Shown here piece by piece: positions 39,357 to 47,738 of a stretch of DNA of 64,000 nucleotides. Location of the stretch: the NCBI RefSeq assembly GCF_024397975.1, contig NZ_CP073745.1, forward strand, positions 2,382,501 to 2,446,500. The letters are read 5' to 3'. The notes under the pieces were generated by a model. It was given only the letters and a program-made list of their open reading frames with translations, ran no database searches and was not told the origin of the DNA. The position numbers and the translations under genes were made by a program. Every line of letters begins with the position of its first letter. Position 1 is the stretch's first letter. The stretch is from Bacterioplanoides sp. SCSIO 12839 (GTDB taxonomy: Bacteria; Pseudomonadota; Gammaproteobacteria; Pseudomonadales; Oceanobacteraceae).

Positions 39357-41117
39357 TCAACTGTCTTCAGCAAAAGCCAGCCAACGCGTTTGATAAGGTG
39401 ACAAAGTCAACTGCTCACCAATAGCGCCATCTTGTTCCGCCAATAAATCACTTAAGCCATCGGGCAACACTCCCAAGCTGGCCATCGGTAATTTCAAAAT
39501 ACGCTCAGTGACATTTGAAATGGCGTAAATCACCTGGCTTTTATCACACGCTGTTCTTTTCAGAATAAATAAATCCGAATTAATTTTAATCACCTGCTGA
39601 CGTGCTTGCGGGTGAAATGCCGCCTGCTGACGACGAATGGAGATCATCCGGCGTAATTCAGCAAACACTTCGGCCTGTGGTGTCACCGGATTATCCAGCA
39701 GGCACATTAACTCTTCTTCGTCCCAGATTTTGCGATTAATTGATCGGGTTCGCCCGGTTTGTTCGACGTGGGCTAAATCATTAGGCGTTGCTGTTAAACT
39801 ATGAATATACACGGCCGGAATGCCCTGCATCCCCAGCATAATCGCCTGAGAGCAGATAAAGCGCGGCACCTGGAAATGATCGACGCCTCGGCGGGTTCCC
39901 ATACAGGCATCGAACAGCGTGATGTTAATTTCATACGGGCTTTCACTGCCGTCAGGATTGGCTTTCATACTGACAAATCCACCAAAGCGGTGCATACAGT
40001 CGATTAAATCCTGCACTTCACGTTCCGGCAAAATGCCTTCGACCGGGCGTACCCCAATACCATCATGCGAGGCAGTAAAATTCAGGTAAGTACAACCATC
40101 TGGTAGCTTGGGAATGCTCAGCGCCCAGTCACTTAAAAAGCTGGCATTCCCCCGGTTCAGAGCATGCAGAACCAGCGGCGGCAAACCAAACTGATACACC
40201 ATATGTGCTTCATCAGACTGGCCAAAATAACTGAGATTTTCTTTTACCGGCACATTGGTTTCGGTAATTAATACCGCTTTGGGCGCAACGTAATCGAGAA
40301 CATCACGCAGTAATTTTACCGCTTCATGGGTTTGTGGCAGGTGCAAACAATTCGTGCCAATTTTTTTCCATAAAAACGCGATGGCATCGAGGCGGATAAA
40401 ACGAGAACCACGCTCGATATACATCAGGAAAATATCGACAAATTCCAGCAACACTTCCGGGTTAGCAAAATTTAAATCAATTTGATCTTCACTGAAGGTC
40501 GCCCAGACATGTTTGATCCCCTCATGGGTATGCACTGGGGATAATAACGGCGTATTACGCGGCCGGGTTACCTGAGATAAATCCAGTTCCGGGTCTGTTT
40601 CAATAAAATAATCTTTGTAGGGCTCACGATTACCAATAAAGTCGATAAACCATAGATTTTCACGCGAGCAGTGATTAATCACCAGATCGGCCATCACATC
40701 AAAGTCCCGGGCAATGGCTTCAATATCCGGCCAATCCCCCCAATCGGGATTCACTTGTCGATAATCAATAACGGAAAAACCATCGTCTGAACTGTAAGGA
40801 AAAAACGGCAGGATATGAACGCTGTTAACGGTATCGGCGAGATATTGCGTTAAAAAGTGATGCAGTGTTTGCAGTGGCACCGCACCCGTTTTCTGAATAC
40901 TGTTGCCGTAGGTAATCAGGATAACGTCTTGTTCATCCCATCTTGGATCGGTCGCTTGGGCAGCCTGCTCGGCAACCACACTGTTTTGTTGTTCGGCAAA
41001 TTCTTGGCAACGTGCTAACAAACGCTCGCTAACTTGATGAATCTGATTGTCGTCTATCACTCCCTGATAAATGGCGGATAATCGTTTAGAAAACTGATTG
41101 GCAGCGGCCTGCGACAT
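39357..41117 (-). CDS. GH13_18 sugar phosphorylase (sucrose/glucosylglycerate type)
   Basis: A 586-residue alpha-amylase-superfamily enzyme of subfamily GH13_18, which includes sucrose phosphorylase and the YcjM-type glucosylglycerate phosphorylase. Evidence: VHILPFFPYSSDDGFSVIDY, MADLVINHCS, the nucleophile region FIRLDAIAFLWKKIGTNC (Asp), the acid/base LITETNVP (Glu), and YQFGLPPLVLHALNRGNASF, which recalls YcjM. YcjM-like activity would yield glucose 1-phosphate and glycerate or a related acceptor. It is 82 bp downstream of eda on the same strand, with no strong terminator between, so it may be read with the Entner-Doudoroff genes. Confidence 0.85.
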   Translation of the reverse strand: MSQAAANQFSKRLSAIYQGVIDDNQIHQVSERLLARCQEFAEQQNSVVAEQAAQATDPRWDEQDVILITYGNSIQKTGAVPLQTLHHFLTQYLADTVNSVHILPFFPYSSDDGFSVIDYRQVNPDWGDWPDIEAIARDFDVMADLVINHCSRENLWFIDFIGNREPYKDYFIETDPELDLSQVTRPRNTPLLSPVHTHEGIKHVWATFSEDQIDLNFANPEVLLEFVDIFLMYIERGSRFIRLDAIAFLWKKIGTNCLHLPQTHEAVKLLRDVLDYVAPKAVLITETNVPVKENLSYFGQSDEAHMVYQFGLPPLVLHALNRGNASFLSDWALSIPKLPDGCTYLNFTASHDGIGVRPVEGILPEREVQDLIDCMHRFGGFVSMKANPDGSESPYEINITLFDACMGTRRGVDHFQVPRFICSQAIMLGMQGIPAVYIHSLTATPNDLAHVEQTGRTRSINRKIWDEEELMCLLDNPVTPQAEVFAELRRMISIRRQQAAFHPQARQQVIKINSDLFILKRTACDKSQVIYAISNVTERILKLPMASLGVLPDGLSDLLAEQDGAIGEQLTLSPYQTRWLAFAEDS

Positions 41118-41199
41118 ACATCTCCCCTTTCCCTTCTTCCGGCGCTTTTAACTGACACTTTAAATTCGCGCTATTAATTCTCGCTTTAAGTTCGCACGG

Positions 41200-41811
41200 T
41201 TAACTGGCGATCGCTAATGCTGTTAATGCTTGCCAATTTTGTGCCGAAATAGCCTCTTTGGGGGTTAACCAGCTGCCGCCAGCAGCAAACACGTTGTTTT
41301 GTTGCAGATACTTCTGATAATTGTCAGCCCCCACACCGCCGGTTGGGCAAAACATCACATCGTGAAATGGCCCGGAGAAAGCCTTTAACATTTCAATGCC
41401 ACCTGCCGCTCCAGCCGGGAAAAACTTCTGATATTTAAACCCGGCATTACGGGCCTGCATCACTTCACTGGGTGTAGCGACACCAGGAAGGTAAGAGCCG
41501 CCCCAGTTTCGGGCGCAATCGAGTAATTCCTGCGACATTCCGGGGCTAACGGCAAATTCAGCGCCCGCATGCAGTGCATCCTCCAGCTGCTGAGCATTGG
41601 TGACAGTCCCTACGCCAACAATGGCATCAGGTACCTCCTTTTTGATGGTACGAATCGCTTCAAGGCCGTGCTCAGTTCTGAGCGTGACTTCCAGCAAACG
41701 CACACCGCCGTCTACCAATGCTTGCGCCATTGGTACCGCATGATCCGGGTCGTCAATCACAATCACCGGAATCAGAGGTTTGGCACGCTCTAACCATAAA
41801 TCCCACTTCAT
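41200..41811 (-). CDS. eda: 2-keto-3-deoxy-6-phosphogluconate aldolase
   Basis: A 203-residue KDPG aldolase, splitting KDPG into pyruvate and glyceraldehyde 3-phosphate. Blocks: LIPVIVIDDPDHAVPMAQAL, VRLLEVTLRTEHGLEAI (catalytic Glu), GVGTVTNAQQLEDAL, FAVSPG and KYQKFFPAGAAGGIEM (Schiff-base Lys). The ATG at 41811 has ACAGGAG 10 bp upstream; the longer frame runs into the dispersed repeat and is rejected. It lies 152 bp downstream of edd, and the repeat fills that gap. Final step of the pathway whose other genes lie upstream on the same strand. Confidence 0.95.
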   Translation of the reverse strand: MKWDLWLERAKPLIPVIVIDDPDHAVPMAQALVDGGVRLLEVTLRTEHGLEAIRTIKKEVPDAIVGVGTVTNAQQLEDALHAGAEFAVSPGMSQELLDCARNWGGSYLPGVATPSEVMQARNAGFKYQKFFPAGAAGGIEMLKAFSGPFHDVMFCPTGGVGADNYQKYLQQNNVFAAGGSWLTPKEAISAQNWQALTALAIAS

Positions 41812-41857
41812 CGTGTTTTCTCCTGTTAAATTCGTATCAGCCAGCATTGCCAATAAA

Positions 41858-41963
41858 CAGGAACCAGGCGATCTTTTCAGCCGCCGCCCCGAAGGCACAT
41901 CCCTGTGCCTGCCGGGCGGTCGCAACATCCTGTTGCTGCTTTTGAAAAGATCGCCTGACTCCT
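41858..41963 (+). repeat. Dispersed structured repeat, copy C (forward)
   Basis: Core as in copies A and B, with a single substitution in the loop of hairpin 1 (CATCCCTG against CATCCATG). The outer arms 41858-41879 and 41943-41963 pair: CAGGCGATCTTTTCA with TGAAAAGATCGCCTG, a perfect 15 bp, continued with some mismatches. It lies inside the zwf-pgl-edd-eda operon, between the edd stop (41964) and eda. In the operon's transcript it appears as its reverse complement. Confidence 0.9.
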
Positions 41964-43802
41964 TCAGAAATCAATGCTGATGGCACCTTGCTCAGCCGAG
42001 CTGACCTGATTACGGAAGACCTGAAATATTTCCCGTCCCAAGCCAAAACTGACCTGTGCCTGGGGTGTTTCAAATTCACGCTGTTCAAACCCTTCCGTGA
42101 ACACACTCAGCTCACCCGCATGGCCATCCAAACGCACCACATCACCATCCTTAATGGCTGCAATCAGGCCACCCGCACAAGCTTCCGGCGACAAATGAAT
42201 CGCAGCAGGTACTTTTCCTGAGGCACCGGATAAGCGCCCGTCGGTCACCAATGCTACTTTGAATCCAGCATCCTGAAGGTTGGTCAGCGCCGGGGTTAAT
42301 TTGTGCAGCTCAGGCATACCATTAGCTTTAGGGCCTTGCTGTTTCAGCACCACAACAACATCCTGATTTAATTCACCGGCTTTATAGGCTGCCAATGCGT
42401 CGTTCTGATCGGTGAATACCTTCGCTGGTGCTTCAATAACCCAGCGATCATCCGGCACCGCCGATACCTTCATAATGGCATTACCCAGATTGCCACTGAC
42501 CAGTTTCATACCGCCTTCACGCATAAACGGCGCATGTGCGGGCGCTAACACCGATAAATCCAGACTTTCGGAAACGGCCGGGCGCCAGGCCAGCTGGTTA
42601 TCACTATCAAGATAAGGTTCCTGAAAATAATCACTCAGGCCAGTCCCCATAATGGTGTTTACATCCGTATGTAACAGTCCTTCCGATGCCAGCTCACGCA
42701 TCAGAAACGCCATGCCACCACTGCGCTGAAAGGCGTTAATATCCGCCGCCCCGTTGGGGTAAACTCGGGCTAATAACGGCACCACATTCGACAAGTCGGC
42801 CATATCTTCCCAGGTCAGTTCAATACCCGCCATACGCGCAATCGCAACCAAGTGAATACTATGATTGGTCGAGCCACCGGTCGCCAATAAGCCCACCACG
42901 GCATTAACGATGCTGCGTTCATCAATCATCTGGCCCAGTGGCATAAACCCGGGTTCTAGCGCGGTTTTATGCGCCACCAGCTGCGAAGCGTAGTCCGTTA
43001 ATACACGTCGTAATGGATTATTCGGATTAATAAAAGAAGAGCCGGGAAGCTGAATTCCCAGCATTTCCATCAACATTTGATTGGAATTTGCAGTGCCATA
43101 AAACGTGCAGGTGCCTTCGGAATGGTACGATGCCATCTCACTGCTCAGCAGTTCGTCTTCGCCGACCTCTCCGGCCGCAAATGCTTGACGGGTTTTGGCT
43201 TTTTCGGAATTACCGATGCCACTGGGCATTGGCCCGGCTGGAATAAAGATGGTTGGCAGATGACCAAAACGTAGCGCTGCCATCAACAAGCCAGGCACAA
43301 TTTTATCGCAGATCCCCAGCATCACGGCGCCATCAAACACCTGGTGAGACAGACCAACCACGGCACTCATGGCGATCACATCACGGCTAAACAGCGACAG
43401 CTCCATACCATCCTGACCCTGAGTCACACCATCACACATGGCGGGCACGCCAGAGGCCATCTGAGCCACATGACCAGCTTTTGCTAACGCAGTTTTAATT
43501 TGTTCCGGGTAATGCCGGTATGGTGCATGTGCCGAGAGCACATCGTTATAAGAAGAGATAATGGCGATATTAGCGGCGCGCTGAGAAGATTTTAAGATTA
43601 GCTTATCGTCATCCGGGGCTGCCGCGTAATCATGGGCCAGATTAGTGCAGCTTAGCTGATCTCTCACTGGCCCTTGCTGAACCGCTTGCTGAATCATCTG
43701 GAGATACGCTTGCCGTTGTGTTTGGCTGCGTTTTATCAGACGTTCGGTAACTTGTTGAACAATGGGGTTCAAAGATACGTCAGCATCGCGGTTATGTGGC
43801 AT
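41964..43802 (-). CDS. edd: Phosphogluconate dehydratase
   Basis: A 612-residue Fe-S dehydratase converting 6-phosphogluconate to KDPG. Family features: AIISSYNDVLSAHAPYRHYP, MCDGVTQGQDGMELSLFSRD, GICDKIVPGLLMAALRFGHLP, GTCTFYGTANSNQMLMEMLG (cluster Cys), and TDGRLSGASGKVPAAIHLSP near the C-terminus. It has normal length. Its ATG overlaps the stop of pgl by one base (TAATG), so the two are translationally coupled. The repeat copy C follows its stop directly. Confidence 0.96.
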   Translation of the reverse strand: MPHNRDADVSLNPIVQQVTERLIKRSQTQRQAYLQMIQQAVQQGPVRDQLSCTNLAHDYAAAPDDDKLILKSSQRAANIAIISSYNDVLSAHAPYRHYPEQIKTALAKAGHVAQMASGVPAMCDGVTQGQDGMELSLFSRDVIAMSAVVGLSHQVFDGAVMLGICDKIVPGLLMAALRFGHLPTIFIPAGPMPSGIGNSEKAKTRQAFAAGEVGEDELLSSEMASYHSEGTCTFYGTANSNQMLMEMLGIQLPGSSFINPNNPLRRVLTDYASQLVAHKTALEPGFMPLGQMIDERSIVNAVVGLLATGGSTNHSIHLVAIARMAGIELTWEDMADLSNVVPLLARVYPNGAADINAFQRSGGMAFLMRELASEGLLHTDVNTIMGTGLSDYFQEPYLDSDNQLAWRPAVSESLDLSVLAPAHAPFMREGGMKLVSGNLGNAIMKVSAVPDDRWVIEAPAKVFTDQNDALAAYKAGELNQDVVVVLKQQGPKANGMPELHKLTPALTNLQDAGFKVALVTDGRLSGASGKVPAAIHLSPEACAGGLIAAIKDGDVVRLDGHAGELSVFTEGFEQREFETPQAQVSFGLGREIFQVFRNQVSSAEQGAISIDF

Positions 43803-44506
43803 TAAGCACTCCGATAGATATTCACCGGTACTTGATTCTGGAACAGAATGGAACGAACCGGCATAGGTTCAAAGTTGTGTTTGTCATGTTCATCACACAC
43901 TTGCTCAAACACTTTGTTTTTCTCTTCACCCTCAAAATGAAGGTAAATGTGCTTCGAGCGCAGCACCAGTGATAACGACATGGTCATACGCTGAGGAAAA
44001 CCAGGAGCATCCATCACGGCAAAACAACACGCCGCCGCTTGTTCATCCAGGCATTGGGCTAATGCTTCGGAACCCGGGAACCAGGACGCCGTATGGCCGT
44101 CCAGCCCCATGCCTAGTACCACAATATCCAGTTCATCAATCTGCTCATGCAGACGATTTTCACTGATCATCAGGCCTTCTTTCGGGCTTTCCTCATCATT
44201 TTTCAGAGGCACAAAGTAGGCCAGCTTAGCCTGATTGATCAGTAAATTTTCTTTGACCAGCCGTTGGTTGCTGTTGTCATCGGCATCGTCAACCCAACGG
44301 TCGTCGACTAATGTGATCAGTACCTTGGCCCAGTCGAGCTCTTTTTCGGATAATTTCTGAAAAAACTCTTTTGGAGTTGTGCCACCACTCACTGCCAGGG
44401 ATACCCGGCCACGCTCATCAATCACTGACTGCATTTTTTTCGCAACAGAATCAGCCAATTGCTGAGCCAGAGTGTGTGTATCGGAGAAACGGTTATCGTT
44501 AATCAT
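43802..44506 (-). CDS. pgl: 6-phosphogluconolactonase
   Basis: A 234-residue DevB/NagB-fold lactonase that hydrolyses 6-phosphogluconolactone. Blocks: RVSLAVSGGTTPKEFFQKLS, WAKVLITLVDDRWVDDADDNSN (substrate-binding region) and DIVVLGMGLDGHTASWFPGS, with the catalytic-His region GMGLDGHTAS. Start 44506 is directly adjacent to the zwf stop (TAA followed by ATG), and its stop overlaps edd. The middle gene of the Entner-Doudoroff operon. Confidence 0.95.
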   Translation of the reverse strand: MINDNRFSDTHTLAQQLADSVAKKMQSVIDERGRVSLAVSGGTTPKEFFQKLSEKELDWAKVLITLVDDRWVDDADDNSNQRLVKENLLINQAKLAYFVPLKNDEESPKEGLMISENRLHEQIDELDIVVLGMGLDGHTASWFPGSEALAQCLDEQAAACCFAVMDAPGFPQRMTMSLSLVLRSKHIYLHFEGEEKNKVFEQVCDEHDKHNFEPMPVRSILFQNQVPVNIYRSA

Positions 44507-45967
44507 TTAGCTATTCTCATCCCATAGACGCCCGTCTTTGGCGAGCAACAGGGTCGCTGCTGCAGGCCCCCAACTTCCCGAGGTGTAGGGTTCAGGTCGT
44601 TGTTCGAGGTCATTCCAGAAGGTTAAAATCGGGTCAACCCAACGCCAGGCTTCCATAAGCTCATCGTCTCGCAGAAACAGCGTTGCATTGCTAACCAAAA
44701 CGTCAAACAATAACCTTTCGTACGCTTCAGGTACACGGGTTTTTTTATGGTCTGCCGGATTCAGACTTAAGTTCATCGGCCGCACGCTCATGCCCGGGCC
44801 AATCTTTTTCTCGCATAACATCAGACGAATACCTTCATCCGGTTGCAACCGAAACACCAGTTTATTGGCCATGGTGTTTTTATGCTGCAACGGGAAAATA
44901 GAGTGCGGTATCTCCTTAAAGTGCACCACAATTTCGCAGGCACGTTCCGCCAGACGTTTACCGGTACGCAAGTAAAAAGGCACACCGGCCCAGCGCCAGT
45001 TTTCAATTTCTACCTTAACGGCAACAAAGGTTTCCGTCTGGCTTTTGACTGCCACATCCGGCTCATCCCGATAGCGTGGCACCGGTTTACCATCGGCTAC
45101 ACCGGCATCGTATTGACCACGCACAACCTTATCGTTAATGGCTTCTCCGGTAATCGCTTTTAACGAGCGCAATACTTTTACCTTCTCGTCACGGATCGCA
45201 TCCGACTCCAGACTCGCTGGCGGCTCCATGGCAGTAATACACAACAATTGCAGCAGGTGATTCTGGAACATGTCGCGCATCGCGCCCACGTGATCATAAA
45301 AACCTGCGCGCTTTTCTACTCCCAGCGATTCAGAAATCGTTATCTGAATATGATCGATGTATTTGTGATTCCACTGATGTTCAAACAGAGAGTTGGCAAA
45401 CCGCAGTACCATCAGGTTCTGTACTGTTTCTTTGCCTAGATAATGGTCAATACGATAAATCTGGGACTCAGCAAAATACTCTGCCACTGCATTATTAATC
45501 TGAGTGGCTGATTCAAAATCATGGCCAATGGGTTTTTCCAGCACGACCTTGGCATGCTCATGAATCAGACCGCTACCGTGTAACCCGGCACATATATCAG
45601 TGTAGAGATCAGAGCCAGTAGCCAGATAAAACACCCGATTCTGGCATTGCTTATTCAATGCCTGCTCTAATTGAACAAAAGTACCAGGGTCGCCCAGATC
45701 AATGGTGTGGCATATCAGATACTCAACAAACTGATTCCATGAGCCTTCATCAAAATAGCGGGCTTCCAGGTGTTGCCTTAACGCTTGGCGAACCTGCTGG
45801 AGAAAGTCTTCGCGCACCAACTCACGGCGGGTAATCGCCACAATTTTTCCCGTCTCAGGTAAACGCCCATCACAGAACAGCATATACATGGCGGGCAACA
45901 GCTTACGCTGGGATAAATCTCCCAGGCCACCAAACAGAATCAGCTCAAATGGTGCGTCTATATGCAT
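44507..45967 (-). CDS. zwf: Glucose-6-phosphate 1-dehydrogenase
   Basis: A 486-residue NADP(+)-dependent enzyme and first step of the pathway. FGGLGDLSQRKLLPAMYML is the dinucleotide-binding start. YRIDHYLGKETVQNLMVLRF is the signature substrate-binding block with the catalytic His/Lys, and FYDHVGAMRDMFQNHLLQLL and YLRTGKRLAERACEIVVHFK are further family segments. It is the first gene of the operon zwf-pgl-edd-eda, transcribed leftward from the 353-bp region shared with galU. No HexR-type operator was recognised in that region. Confidence 0.97.
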   Translation of the reverse strand: MHIDAPFELILFGGLGDLSQRKLLPAMYMLFCDGRLPETGKIVAITRRELVREDFLQQVRQALRQHLEARYFDEGSWNQFVEYLICHTIDLGDPGTFVQLEQALNKQCQNRVFYLATGSDLYTDICAGLHGSGLIHEHAKVVLEKPIGHDFESATQINNAVAEYFAESQIYRIDHYLGKETVQNLMVLRFANSLFEHQWNHKYIDHIQITISESLGVEKRAGFYDHVGAMRDMFQNHLLQLLCITAMEPPASLESDAIRDEKVKVLRSLKAITGEAINDKVVRGQYDAGVADGKPVPRYRDEPDVAVKSQTETFVAVKVEIENWRWAGVPFYLRTGKRLAERACEIVVHFKEIPHSIFPLQHKNTMANKLVFRLQPDEGIRLMLCEKKIGPGMSVRPMNLSLNPADHKKTRVPEAYERLLFDVLVSNATLFLRDDELMEAWRWVDPILTFWNDLEQRPEPYTSGSWGPAAATLLLAKDGRLWDENS

Positions 45968-46320
45968 TGCCGTTCCTCATTTGCTTTATTTTAGTGCGTA
46001 TTAGCAATCCCACAGGAAGAGATGTCTTACGTCTAAGCCATTAACACTGTATGTCTGATTTAAAAGTTAAGCACTATTCAGGCCTAAGCGTTGTAACAAA
46101 CCGGGCATTTCTGTACTCGTGACAAGATCGTACAAATGTAAAGGTACACTGTTGGTTGTTAGGCATCGAACTTGCTGACGGATAAATTAAAGATAGATTG
46201 AGCTGCTATTGACGCATAAACGCAACAATTCTGACATAATCTCTCTTATTCGCTCATGCCGTGTAATAATTCATTAATGAGCCAATTGTTCTAAAAGTAG
46301 ATGACAAAGGATTGAATCCA
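45968..46320. other. 353-bp divergent region between zwf and galU
   Basis: The region must hold the promoters of both genes. On the galU side TTGACG (46209-46214) and CATAAT (46235-46240) are seen, but with a 20-bp spacing that is too long for a normal sigma-70 promoter. No operator palindrome, RNA gene or small ORF was recognised. Confidence 0.45.
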
Positions 46321-47160
46321 ATGATTCGCAAATGTTTATTTCCTGTTGCCGGTTATGGCACCCGTTTCCTACCTGCAACGAAATCCATGCCAAAGGAAAT
46401 GCTACCCGTGGTGAACAAACCCCTGGTGCAATATGGCGTTGAAGAAGCCGATCAAGCCGGCCTGACCACGGTTGGCTTTGTCACAGGCCGTGGCAAACGC
46501 GCCATCGCCGACCACTTTGATATCAGCTATGAGCTGGAACACCAGATCCAGGGCTCCGGTAAAGAAACCCTGCTGAGTTCTATTCGTGAGCTGATCGATA
46601 ACAATGATTTTGCTTTTACCCGCCAGAACCATATGAAAGGTTTAGGCCATGCAATTTTATCTGGCCGCAACCTGATGGGTGATGAGCCATTCGGCGTGGT
46701 GTTAGCGGACGACCTGTGTGTACCTGCCGAAGATGGCGAAGGTGTACTGGCGCAAATGGTAAAAATCTATAACCAGTTCCGCTGTTCGGTAGTCGCCATT
46801 CAGGAAGTTCCTGAAGATCAGGTACACAAATATGGTGTGATTGCCGGTGAAGATATGGGGAATGGCCTGTTCCGTGTTACCGATATGGTTGAGAAACCAG
46901 CTAAAGAAGAGGCTCCATCTAACCTCGCGATCATTGGTCGTTATATTCTGACTCCGGATATCTTCGACAAAATTGAAAATACCGAGCCTGGCAAAAATGG
47001 TGAAGTTCAGATCACGGATGCACTGATGAAACAAGCTCAGGAAGGTTGTGTCATGGCCTATAAGTTCCGTGGTAAGCGCTTTGACTGTGGCTCGATTGAA
47101 GGTTTTGTCGATGCCACTAACTACGTGTTTGAGAACGTTTACAAAAAACAGCAGGGGTAG
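46321..47160 (+). CDS. galU: UTP-glucose-1-phosphate uridylyltransferase
   Basis: A 279-residue nucleotidyltransferase making UDP-glucose for polysaccharide and glycan synthesis. Opening: IRKCLFPVAGYGTRFLPATK (the G-x-G-T-R nucleotide motif) then SMPKEMLPVVNKPLVQYGVE; later PFGVVLADDLCV and FRGKRFDCGSIEGFVDATNY. The ATG at 46321 follows AAGGAT; the TTG three codons earlier is less likely. The product supplies UDP-glucose to enzymes such as glycosyltransferases; it is divergent from zwf, placing glucose-phosphate use near the Entner-Doudoroff genes. The tRNA cluster lies downstream. Confidence 0.96.
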   Translation: MIRKCLFPVAGYGTRFLPATKSMPKEMLPVVNKPLVQYGVEEADQAGLTTVGFVTGRGKRAIADHFDISYELEHQIQGSGKETLLSSIRELIDNNDFAFTRQNHMKGLGHAILSGRNLMGDEPFGVVLADDLCVPAEDGEGVLAQMVKIYNQFRCSVVAIQEVPEDQVHKYGVIAGEDMGNGLFRVTDMVEKPAKEEAPSNLAIIGRYILTPDIFDKIENTEPGKNGEVQITDALMKQAQEGCVMAYKFRGKRFDCGSIEGFVDATNYVFENVYKKQQG

Positions 47161-47244
47161 TTGTGAGCCTGGTTGCCAAACCAACTAACAGGCCCTAGTT
47201 TTTTGTTTTTGTTAGCTTTTTTTAAATTTTCTTAAAAAAAAGTG

Positions 47245-47273
47245 TTGACGGGGCAAACTCTTCTCCATAGAAT
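47245..47273 (+). promoter_or_regulatory. Promoter of the tRNA cluster
   Basis: TTGACG (47245-47250) and TAGAAT (47268-47273) are separated by 17 bp, with a GC-rich discriminator (GCGCCCCG) downstream, as in stable-RNA promoters under stringent control. The first tRNA starts 22 bp after the -10. Confidence 0.85.
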
Positions 47274-47295
47274 GCGCCCCGTTGTTGAGAGATGT

Positions 47296-47371
47296 TCCCC
47301 GATAGCTCAGTCGGTAGAGCAGTAGACTGTTAATCTATTGGTCGCTGGTTCAAGTCCAGCTCGGGGAGCCA
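47296..47371 (+). tRNA. tRNA-Asn (GTT), copy 1
   Basis: A complete 76-nt cloverleaf including the encoded CCA. The acceptor arms are TCCCCGA and TCGGGGA, and the anticodon loop CTGTTAA carries GTT. The T-loop is TTCAAGT. First gene of the three-tRNA cluster. Identical to copy 2 at 47517. Confidence 0.97.
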
Positions 47372-47403
47372 ACTTCTCACGAAGTAAATCTGGCGACAAC
47401 AAA

Positions 47404-47480
47404 CGGGGTATAGCGCAGTCTGGTAGCGCGCCTGGTTTGGGACCAGGATGTCGGGAGTTCGAATCTCTCTACCCCGACCA
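47404..47480 (+). tRNA. tRNA-Pro (TGG)
   Basis: A complete 77-nt tRNA including encoded CCA. The acceptor arms are CGGGGTA and TACCCCG, the anticodon stem-loop CCTGG-TTTGGGA-CCAGG has TGG, and the T-loop is TTCGAAT. It lies between the two Asn genes. Confidence 0.97.
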
Positions 47481-47516
47481 ACAATTTGTTTAGAACGATT
47501 ATTCGTTCACCTTTGT

Positions 47517-47592
47517 TCCCCGATAGCTCAGTCGGTAGAGCAGTAGACTGTTAATCTATTGGTCGCTGGTTCAAGTCCAGCTCGGGGAGCCA
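47517..47592 (+). tRNA. tRNA-Asn (GTT), copy 2
   Basis: Identical over its 76 nt to the copy at 47296, including CCA. The identity suggests recent duplication or gene conversion within the cluster. Confidence 0.97.
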
Positions 47593-47683
47593 CTTCTTTC
47601 TAAGCGTTCTGCTTAACATTTAATTTAAAGTTTCTTAAAAAATAGCTTTTATCTTTATTAAATTTTTAGCTGTGTTTTTACAT

Positions 47684-47714
47684 AAAAAAACCCATGATAC
47701 AGATGCATCACGGG
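47684..47714 (-). terminator. Intrinsic terminator of the FKBP gene
   Basis: On the minus strand ACCCGTGAT pairs with ATCATGGGT, including one G-U pair, around a loop of about seven bases, followed by TTTTTT. It lies 25 bp after the FKBP gene stop. Confidence 0.8.
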
Positions 47715-47738
47715 TCTTCTTTCAAAGCTCAGAAGTTG

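Noticed and set aside
45968-46320. HexR operator upstream of zwf
   Set aside because: I looked for the TGTAATTAAATTACA-like palindrome remembered for HexR and found no convincing match.
47161-47200. Remnant of the MITE end after galU (TAACAGGCCCTAG)
   Set aside because: Only 13 bases match and no second end is found; chance or part of a terminator cannot be excluded.
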